Assembly (NCBI GenBank): GCA_020809705.1
Contig: CP085833.1
Span: 3,844,001 to 3,908,000, forward strand
DNA length: 64,000 bases
Direction: 5' to 3'
Source of the DNA: Calonectria ilicicola
Lineage: Eukaryota > Ascomycota > Sordariomycetes > Hypocreales > Nectriaceae
Shown: in pieces, positions 56,515-64,000 of the stretch
How the letters are laid out: each line of letters begins with the position of its first letter
How positions within the stretch are numbered: position 1 is the first letter of the stretch
Translations under genes and position numbers: made by a program
The notes under the pieces: generated by a model
What the model was told of the DNA's origin: nothing
Database searches by the model: none
The model's input: the letters and a program-made list of their open reading frames with translations, nothing else

Positions 56515-58011
56515 TTAACTTTTGTCATTCAGGTAGTTACAAAACGCTTCAAACAGAACACGACTGCAATCATTGCTGGTTAAAAGTTCTCCCATCAGTC
56601 TCCATAGATGGCCCGGGGATGGGATCGGGAACAAAGTCGCTGTGTGTCGCAAGTCCCTGTTGTGTGGGCTGTACAGCCATGACCCTCCCGTGATGCCGTC
56701 ATGGGTAGTGGCAATAGACATGGTGGCCCCTGGCCTGCCTTGGTGGCTTGCGGTTGGCGTGTTAAAGTAAGTGTTGGCAGGTAGTATGGCCCCTGCAAGA
56801 TGTCCAGATACTGGCCAGTCCATCATGGGCGGGCTAGACCCCAACAAGGCCTGGGGATTGGGCCCAACACTGTTTAAAGTTCGGATATGGCTGATGGGAT
56901 CGTAGTTTTCGCTTGTAAATATTTCTTTTATGTCGAACGAGGAGCTAAAGTTGCTAAGACTACCTTGGGATAGGGGTTGGTGAAGTCCAAGATTTGCAGC
57001 GCCTCCATGGCTCAGGTTCGGGTCAATGTTTTGAGGGATGAACTGATCGTTGTTGCCAGCTGTTTGACCACTATTCGATATATACGAATGGCCGAGGCAA
57101 ATTTCGTGCGCTAGGTGCTGTATCAAGGAAGAGACGTCTGCGCCATGTACTTGAATCGAGAGGAAGTGTATCAGCAAGTCCGGCAACGCCGTGGCCAGCC
57201 GAACCTCCACGTAACGCTGGGTGATTCTGAGGGTAAAAGTGGGCCCGGGCTCCCTATCTGCGTATGGTGGTCGCCTACACAAGGGCGAGTCGACATAACG
57301 ATCCCATATTTTGTACCATTTTTCGGCACTGGTGAGGTAAGATGGCAGCGTTTTGAGGAATCCCTGAAGTTCGGCAGTATAAATGGGCTTCACCTCTGAT
57401 TCGGTTGTGCAAATCTTCATGTGAGCATCTCTGAATGCTTCTGACTCTAGCTGGGTTCGGCATTTGGGGCAGTGGCTGTTGTTGTAGTCCAAAGCATGAT
57501 GCCGGGACATGTGCTGTGTCATGTCCGAGAACCTGCGGAATTCTTTGCTTAGGTGTTTGTGATTGCGAAAAGGTTCGGCCACGCATATGGGACAGGACCA
57601 GAGGGCCTCTGGTTATGTCTGTTTGCTTTGACACCCATTGTTGCCTGCCTCATTAACTACTTCATCTCCGTCGCTATAATGTTCGCTCCTAGAGGGGTTT
57701 CTAATTTCCCTTGCACCTGTTTTCTTGCCGCCTCTCGAGTTGGATTTTGGCTTCTTTTTGGTGGTCTCATTAGCCGTTGTCTCGCGCTTGTTGCTTACTC
57801 GCCCTGAGCTAGGTTGGGTGGGCAAGCAGTGAAGGCCATCAAACAGGTAGCTGGTGGTATTAGTCTCACTAGGTTGGTATTCGGGGTGAATTGATTGAAG
57901 GGGGGTATTGGTGCTGATGGTAACATGGTCAGCATGGTTGCTAGCCTGGTTTTGGTGGGACCCCCTGAAAGCGGTGGTGGGGATCCTAGTGGGGGCGTGC
58001 TGTCCACACAT
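56515..58011 (-). CDS. Fungal regulator with degenerate C2H2 zinc fingers
   Basis: Two exons, 58011-57661 and 57606-56515, give 480 residues. The first exon encodes a low-complexity basic region with a Lys/Arg cluster (KKKPKSNSRGGKK). The second opens with WSCPICVAEPFRNHKHL (Cys122, Cys125, His133, His135), a RFSDMTQHMSRHH helix, and a second unit with CPKC (163-166) and HMKIC (179-183). This spacing matches a fungal family with the pattern CPxx...H...QHxxRxH...CxxC...HxxxxC, usually taken as DNA-binding regulators. The rest is Ser/Gly/Pro-rich with no second domain. The intron removes an in-frame TAA just before the finger and uses donor GTAGTT and acceptor CAGAG; this junction is inferred from frame and motif continuity. 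Confidence 0.72.
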
Positions 58012-58595
58012 CGTTGGTTGTGATGGACGAGGAAGAACAACAACAGAAGTTGTTAAGATTCAGCCAAGAAGATGTAGTAATAGAGATAAACCGCTCATGC
58101 CGAAACAAACAAGAGAAAGAATCGCCGGCCGTACGCGGGGATCAATCACTCTATATACCGCTTCCCCGTCCGTTGGCCGGTACGACTTCTATGATATTAC
58201 AGCCGCTCGCTCCGAACACAACCCACAGGTACGGGGGCCGACTTCCTCCGGCGTGGCGTTCGCTACACTGGCAGTGGGGAGTTCCCATCGCTAGCATGTT
58301 TCAATAGCCCTGTCTGTTGTCGTACTCTGTGCTGATTCGCCGTGATGCTCCTGCTAGGTAAGTCTTGGTAAAGTTTCGACCGTCACAATCCGCAACTATG
58401 TTGTCTATCACTGTATGTAACTGAGCGCAGGCCCCTTTTTGGGGCCATCGATAATTGTATTTTCACTGAATATTAAATGAAAAAAAAAGCACTTTTGATT
58501 ACTCAGATAGGTACTATCTGGCCCCCCCTTTTCCTTGACCTTGGAATAGTCAGCCTCGCAAGGTCCATTCATGTATGTGTAACACTGCGCCTTCC

Positions 58596-58918
58596 TCAAC
58601 CTCTGCAAACGAACCTCACTTCTCTTCGGATCTTAGCCATCCAGTCCTCGTACTCGTCGCCACGAATATCTGCGACAAAGCTCTCCTCTGCTGGACTCAG
58701 CCCCCTGAACACGAACCCGTTGTGCTTTTGCATGATGTTCTCCACGGCTTTGTATTCCTCTTCGATAAACTCCCCATCGTTTGTATTGATATTGGCAGCA
58801 TGAAGTTGGAACACTTAAAGCTCATACATAATAAGCTTCATCTTTTGGTAGATTATGAAGTTAACATCGCTATTCGCATTTAGCCCATTTTCGATGAGCT
58901 TTAGTTGGTACTCAATAT
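58596..58918 (-). pseudogene. Relic reading frame with one in-frame stop
   Basis: On the minus strand a frame runs from about 58918 to 58596 with one TAA near 58815. The downstream 72 codons (VFQLHAANINTNDGEFIEEE... and EDWMAKIRREVRFV) use GAG, AAG, ATC and AAC codons as real fungal genes do, while the upstream part (YIEYQLKLIENGLNANSD) is AT-rich. The TAA could come from a CAA by a C-to-T change. I do not recognise the family. A spliced small gene is the alternative. Confidence 0.35.
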
Positions 58919-60176
58919 ACAATACAAGAGGTAATTACCTGTAGAGAGTGCTATTGGTATATCTCTTAGTAGATAGGTGGTTTTGATTATAGAGAATATG
59001 ATGCTTAAATGATATTGTATTGAAGGTGGTGAAGGATGTGTGTTGGGATTCACGGTCTTGGTAAGAGAAGCTATTTTAAGTACGACTATCTAAGTTTTTA
59101 TAAGAACAATTTGATTATAAAGTTGATTGTATCTTGGTTGGGCGAATCATATAACCAAACTTAATTGTATCTGCCACCGTTGTGGCTTTGGAGCTCCCTC
59201 TAGGTTAGAGCCCACGATTTACCAAAATGTAACTGAGCGGAAGCCACAAACCGCACAGACCATAAAGAGGAAACAACAAACAGTAATCAAATGTCCAGTG
59301 TGATGATTTGCCCATTCAAATATTATTTTTCATTTCATTTTTTTTTTTGCGCCACAATGCTGAGAGATTGTTGTATGTTTTGAAAGGTATCACGGCACGT
59401 AAAAATTGGCGCATCGGAAAGGCTCACAAGTAAACGGGAGGTTTTTATAGTTGACTGCTTTTTGGTCGGGTAAATCATAACCGAGTTGCCACCTCGTGGC
59501 TTTAGCCCCCCTAGAAATTCGGGTTGAACCCGCTCTTTCTGTTTCTTTTTTTCTTCTTTTTTTAGTGTGTGGGCGTGCGTGTACTAGACCAAAATGAAAC
59601 AAGCACTCCAAACATTTGTATGGCTGTTGGGAAGCTCGCCATTTATGTGGAGGACTCGCGGACCATGAACTAAATCAATTGCCTGGGGATGGAATCAAAG
59701 TGCGGGCCCGGCTGCTCAATCGGACCGCCGCTCCAACGCAACTGTGTCTATCGGTAAGCTTTTTACGATGGTCTGGTCTGTGTAGCTAGTGTCTCCTGAG
59801 AATGAGTAAGCTGGGCTGAGATCCCTCAAGTCACGGCCCTTGTGATCTAGAGACTGATGAGAATTTTCTAATCCATGCAAGAAATTTAGTGCCAGCATTG
59901 ACATATATGATAGACATACTGATTGGCACCACACTGATGCAGGAACCTAAGTGATTTGACTGGACAAGGAAGTATGTACGTGGGGTATTTCTGTCCATCA
60001 TCGAGATGAGATAAGCTTTGATACCAGCGTGTATGCGGTATTGCAACAGTGTACACATGAAGGCCTTGGAGATCGAAAGGGTTCAGCATTGACTAGCCAT
60101 CCCATCCATCACTGACTGCATGCCGTCCAGGTTAAACCTAGCGAAGCGCGGTCCTGTATCTTGGGCTTAAACATTT

Positions 60177-60250
60177 CCACGTGCAAGTTACGAATTGTTT
60201 CACGTTGCACCAAATCCGTTGCAGGCTCGGGTTGTTGCTTTTGTAGCATC
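60177..60250. repeat. Diverged repeat, copy 2
   Basis: Partner of 55207-55280 in the same orientation, with a similar start CCACGTGCAAG and the shared CGAATTG, CACCAAA and AGCAT blocks. Weak similarity may continue about 40 bases further. Confidence 0.6.
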
Positions 60251-60449
60251 TTCTGATAGTTAATAAATTTTCACAATTGTCAGTAGTAACCGAGTGTCAC
60301 TTTGAGACTTGGAGCGCAACTTAGACTGTCGCTGAATTCCATCATATCATTCACAGATATCGAATTCTATTGTTGTACACCCGCCCAGACCTTAAACTGC
60401 CATAATGGTATCCTAAAATGTGTACCTCCAAATCCCATGTGCCCTGATC

Positions 60450-62212
60450 TTATACTTCAAAAATCTCTCCAACACCCTCGGCTCCGCCTCTGCGGTGTTC
60501 CACGATATCAAGCCTCCAGCCTTCCCAGTGCTTGAGCGACCGCTTAATCTCCTTGATGCGCTCAATTCGGCTCTGTTGTTCCTCTTGTTGTGCCTGACGG
60601 AACGCATTCTCGTCAAATTCCATATCATCATCATCAAGGAAATCATCATCGCCGCCCCCAGCCAGGGCATTGAGTCCACTTGTAAGAAAGTCTCCAATCC
60701 CGCCAGTTCCAGCTTTGCGCTGGGCCGGAGACGTCATGTATCCACCTGAAAGATCGACATCCTGGAAGCCGGGGCTGTTGGCTTCCATCTCTCTTCGCTT
60801 TCCAATCCAATGTCCACTGCGAAGCTCGTGTAACTCGGCTTCCAGGAACCTAATCTTTTTCTCGAGTCGAGCACGACCCTCATCCTCGAGTTCATCAACT
60901 CCCTCATCGTCCAAGCCACCGCCTTCTTCCGTTGATTTGCGACTTCGAAGCTTAATGTTTTCGTTTTCAAGCTCCTTAGCCTTGCTCTCGGCCTTTTCCT
61001 TCTCCCTCTTGAGTGCTTGTAGACGAGAGTCTTGCTCTTTGTGCAATGTAGCCAAAGTCGTTGCCTTCTTCTCTAGTCCTTCAACCCTCTTTTCAAGTTC
61101 GGCTTTGGCAGCTTCTGCTGCCTCAAGGTTTTGCTCCAGTGTCTTGACTTTAGTCTCAGCACTTGTTCGCTCACTGCCTTCCCGCACAGCCTTTTCTGCT
61201 GTTCGGTCAAGATTGCGCTTCAAGTCTTGGAGTTCGCGTTGCGCTTTGCCTGCGGCAGCCTCAGCGCGAGCCAGCTTTTCTTCCAAAGCTGTGATTTGTT
61301 CCTTCTCAGATGTTGACCCGCTGGCCTGGCGCCCGACTTGGGCCTTGAGTTTAGAGATTTCAATCTCCATAGACTCAATGGTTGCAGTCTTGGAGTCGAG
61401 CTCCGCTCGAAGCTCAGCAGGAGGGGCGGGTACAGATAGAGAGGGTCGGTGGCCGTGGCCGTGACCTGAGCCTCGTGATGCTTGTTGTTGGAGCTGTGAG
61501 TTTTGGCGTTGGAGGGAAGCGATTTCGCTCTTCTGGAAAGATTGTCAGCTGTATAGTCCGATCTCTCTGTCGTGATTCCTTACTAATTTATCAACCTGGG
61601 CTTTTCCATCATCATCCGAGGAATCATCGCCATCCCTCAAGTCAGCCAATTCTTCCTCGGCTTTCTGCCACCTCTTTTCAGAGTCCGAGGCTTCCTTGGC
61701 CAGACGCTTGTTTTCCTTCTCTAATTCTTCAATTTTGGCGACATGTTTTCTGTAAATTTCGGGCGCCGTATCTCCTTCTACGGGGCTGAAGGGCACAGGC
61801 GAAAGGGCGCCAGTGCTAACTGAGGCGGCGCGGAAAGAAGTAGACCTCAGTTTAGACTGTTGCGCTAGAGAAGGTGTTGCAGATGGCGAAGAATCTTCGG
61901 AACTATCCTTGGGAGGCTCCTCAACGGCTTCTCCGGCTTCCTTTTCTTCGGCTGCTTTATTCTCGGACTCGTCGTCACCCGGTTTGTTGTCGTTCGGTGG
62001 GGGTGCCTCGGGCGTCTTTTCAGCGGGCTCGGTAGCTTCTTGCTTTGGCTTCTTGGTTGCGGCGCCCTTCTTCTTGTTCTTCTTCATTTGTTCGACCTGC
62101 GATTCACACAAGATTAGCCGGCTGGTTCGAGGGAGGAGGGGCATGTGGCACGAACACGCTTCTTGGCGGCCGCAATCTTTTCTTGGCGGGCCTTTTCTTC
62201 TGCGTCCGCCAT
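60450..62212 (-). CDS. Coiled-coil 'M protein repeat' family protein
   Basis: Exons in transcript order are 62212-62156, 62096-61584 and 61532-60450, giving 550 residues. It starts MADAEEKARQEKIAAAKKR, continues VEQMKKNKKKG across an intron with an unusual GTTCGT donor, then an acidic Pro/Glu-rich region to about residue 130. From about 145 to 375 it is a long heptad coiled coil (EIYRKHVAKIEELEKENKRL, EISKLKAQVG, ALEEKLARAEAAA, LKRNLDRTAEKAV and so on, as separate segments). The end is conserved in ascomycetes: RIKEIKRSLKHWEGWRLDIV and GVGEIFEV. Relatives are labelled M protein repeat protein in Aspergillus. The charged start resembles golgins, so a Golgi tether is possible, but this is inference; no membrane anchor is present. 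Confidence 0.85.
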
Positions 62213-63000
62213 GTTGGGCTATAGGTCAAGAAGCGTGTATACAAAGAGTGGTGGTTGAACGAATGCGATGTCTTGATGGACGGAAAAGCTGTCGCCAAGT
62301 GGCATGTGTCTGTCGACCTTGGCTTCGAGGGAGCTCCGTCATCAGCTGGAGCTTAGCTGGCCTGTGCATACAGTGTGTGGTGTTGGTAAACAAATAATAA
62401 CACTGTACAACCCCGCGCCTGCCTGTTGCACTGGATGCGACCAGGAGTTCAAAGTCATGATGGCTTCAATTTTCAGAAATTGATTCTGCTTGAATAGTTA
62501 TAATTGTGCAGTGAATTAATTTATTTCTGAATTTGGGCAGTGAGATGGCACTTTCAGGGTAGAAATGGTGCCATCAGAGCTGTTCTGAACAACCCTGGCG
62601 CTTTCGAGTTCAATATCAACATAAAACTGTTACACAATTAGAGGGGGGGAAAGCATTTGATATTAATTTCAAAGCGACTCATTAAGTGCACATAAAATAT
62701 AGAATCTTAGTGTATTATCACCATCTAAATGAGACCGCCCCGTTTGTATCTGACAAGTGAAAGCAAAGTCAGGACTGGTCGTTTGTATGACAGTATTCAA
62801 TACTTGAGTGATGCAGCTCCCTTCTCAGATCCATGTTACACGGTCTCGGTAGCTGAATCTCAGCTGTTAATTTTCAGGTGCGCGTCTTGGTATCACCTTC
62901 CCGTTTCATGTTTGCTGTCCTGCACTCCATCAACGCAGCCACTTCTCATTCTGCTGCAAGACACGGCGCCTTTTCGCAAACTTGACATGCAGCACTCGCA
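62213..63000. other. Divergent promoter region at right end
   Basis: 788 bases between the coiled-coil gene and the partial gene. It should hold both promoters. Nothing else is seen. Confidence 0.6.
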
Positions 63001-64000
63001 ATGAACTGGACAGAAGGATCCCTTGCTCGTCATTCCCGAGGCAGGGGCTGGAATGAGGATGCTGCTCGCCAGAAGCAATATTTCGCCAAGGCTCGCGCTC
63101 GCAAACACGACCTGTCCGCTTCACAGAAAACTATGCATCATGCCTCCTTTGTCCCAGACCATATCCTCAAGACTGATCAGGTTCGAGGTTGCCGCAAGCT
63201 TGCATCTCCTTCTCTACAACAGCCTATAAACCTCATGAAGAGGCCGCGAAGCCAACGAGGTGATCAAAGGGACGCACGCGCCGTCACAAGAGATGCCGCG
63301 TCTCTCCAATCTAGCAATTCCCCTTCTACGCAAGAGTCTATCAACATCGATCTTGATTCAAAACGACGAAGACTTCTTGAAAAGTCAGATTGGACTGGTG
63401 TTGGCTTTCAAAAACCTATATCTATTGGTTTCGCTTCTCGAGGAGACGTAGCTGGCAATCTGCTCTCTGGTTACGACTCGAACCTGACCCAGAACTACCG
63501 AGGATGGACACAACGTACTCATAGAGGGAGAACTCGAACCGAAAATACAGCAAAGAAGGCCAACATCAACAAGCGCATAAATATCAGGATCGGGGATCGA
63601 GACTTTCAGTGGAGCCATGATAACAACTCCATACAAAGTCCCACCAGCTATCACGCCCCTCTTCCCACCTTCGAGGCATGGACTTCTAGGAGGAAAGGGT
63701 CAACAACGCCACAGTCTTCTTTCCTATCTTCGCCGAATGGTGGAACTTTAGCCCATGTTTCCTCATTTCATGGCAGACACTCCCTGGCACCGTCCTGCAG
63801 CTCTTGGGATCGACGCCAAGCCCCAAGCTCTGCATCTAACACTGACTCCTCCTCTGATCGTTGCACTAGTGGACGCCGGGATCAGCCCAAATACGTTGTA
63901 CAGTCTTCGCCTCAATTCATCCATCAACCCCAGCCTACTCGAGGGCGTGCCACGGCCCTGTTTGATTATCGCTCACCAACTCCAGATGAAACTAGCAGCA
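63001..64000 (+). CDS. Partial gene: basic fungal protein of unknown function (N-terminal 333 residues)
   Basis: An open frame without a stop starts at ATG 63001 and runs to the window edge, 333 codons so far. It begins MNWTEGSLARHSRGRGW and continues with RQKQYFAKARAR, a short N-terminal signature I recall from many uncharacterised ascomycete proteins, followed by a second element RRRLLEKSDWTGVGFQKPI at about 123-141. The rest is rich in Ser, Arg, Gln and Pro and looks disordered. The high Arg content and basic clusters suggest a nuclear protein. No catalytic domain is visible in this part. The gene is truncated only by the window, not by mutation; no intron is needed within it. Function unknown. 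Confidence 0.82.
   Translation, partial: MNWTEGSLARHSRGRGWNEDAARQKQYFAKARARKHDLSASQKTMHHASFVPDHILKTDQVRGCRKLASPSLQQPINLMKRPRSQRGDQRDARAVTRDAASLQSSNSPSTQESINIDLDSKRRRLLEKSDWTGVGFQKPISIGFASRGDVAGNLLSGYDSNLTQNYRGWTQRTHRGRTRTENTAKKANINKRINIRIGDRDFQWSHDNNSIQSPTSYHAPLPTFEAWTSRRKGSTTPQSSFLSSPNGGTLAHVSSFHGRHSLAPSCSSWDRRQAPSSASNTDSSSDRCTSGRRDQPKYVVQSSPQFIHQPQPTRGRATALFDYRSPTPDETSS

Larger units (their letters stand above)
58012..60449. other. Intergenic region with decayed elements
   Basis: 2.4 kb between two minus-strand genes. The AT-rich part (58.8-59.2 kb) holds a relic frame and a pair of short direct repeats, listed separately, plus the second diverged repeat copy at 60177-60250. No intact gene is seen. 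Confidence 0.5.

Noticed and set aside
60670..61464. 264-codon plus-strand Ser-rich frame
   Set aside because: It is the antisense shadow of the coiled-coil gene; Glu/Lys codons read backwards give Ser/Leu/Phe.

Overview
The window looks like nuclear DNA of a filamentous ascomycete, most likely a Sordariomycete (a Hypocreales-like fungus is my inference). Genes carry short GT-AG introns, mostly about 48-70 bases with a few longer ones. There are fungal secreted hydrolases (S10, S53, CE1), fungal-type MFS and OPT transporters, a rhodopsin-like fungal membrane protein, the ascomycete coiled-coil 'M protein repeat' family and an INO80 Iec3 subunit. I see 19 confident or likely protein genes plus one gene that runs off the right edge. 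I see no rRNA, tRNA, CRISPR array or intact mobile element. Exon coordinates were worked out by hand from splice signals, reading frame and family conservation.

Left part (1-34.2 kb), environment-facing and loosely packed. In order: a secreted serine carboxypeptidase (2798-4633, +), an oligopeptide transporter (6033-8447, +), convergent with a DHA2-type MFS exporter (8599-10333, -), a flavin-reductase-like FMN protein (10816-11556, -), a tiny 82-residue gene of unknown function (13577-13964, -), a tandem pair of succinate-CoA ligase alpha and beta paralogs (15746-19115, +), convergent with a sugar porter (19174-20914, -), a secreted FAD oxidoreductase (23082-24574, -), a seven-helix rhodopsin-like membrane protein (27643-29145, +), an acetylxylan esterase (30733-31687, +), and a sedolisin-family secreted protein (32117-34151, -). 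Between them are intergenic stretches of 1.5-3 kb with no recognisable genes.

Right part (36.2-64 kb), core cell biology. Translin (36195-37147, +), a PNUTS/Ppn1-like PP1 regulator with a CCCH finger (37569-41996, -), the ER-Golgi SM protein Sly1 (44334-46606, +), the INO80 subunit Iec3 (47533-48613, +), NADP-isocitrate dehydrogenase (50009-51653, -), a GNAT acetyltransferase (54179-54775, -), a degenerate C2H2 regulator (56515-58011, -), the 'M protein repeat' coiled-coil protein (60450-62212, -) and the N-terminal part of a basic fungal protein of unknown function (63001 to the edge, +).

The most interesting points are these. The sedolisin homologue keeps the catalytic Glu and Ser but has Asn at both catalytic and oxyanion Asp positions. 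The succinate-CoA ligase beta paralog lacks the glycine-rich ATP-grasp loop, next to an alpha partner that keeps its phosphohistidine. The small 82-residue gene is split into three exons and easy to miss. A perfect 24-bp palindrome lies behind the carboxypeptidase gene. In the 55-60 kb region there are decayed repeats and a relic reading frame.
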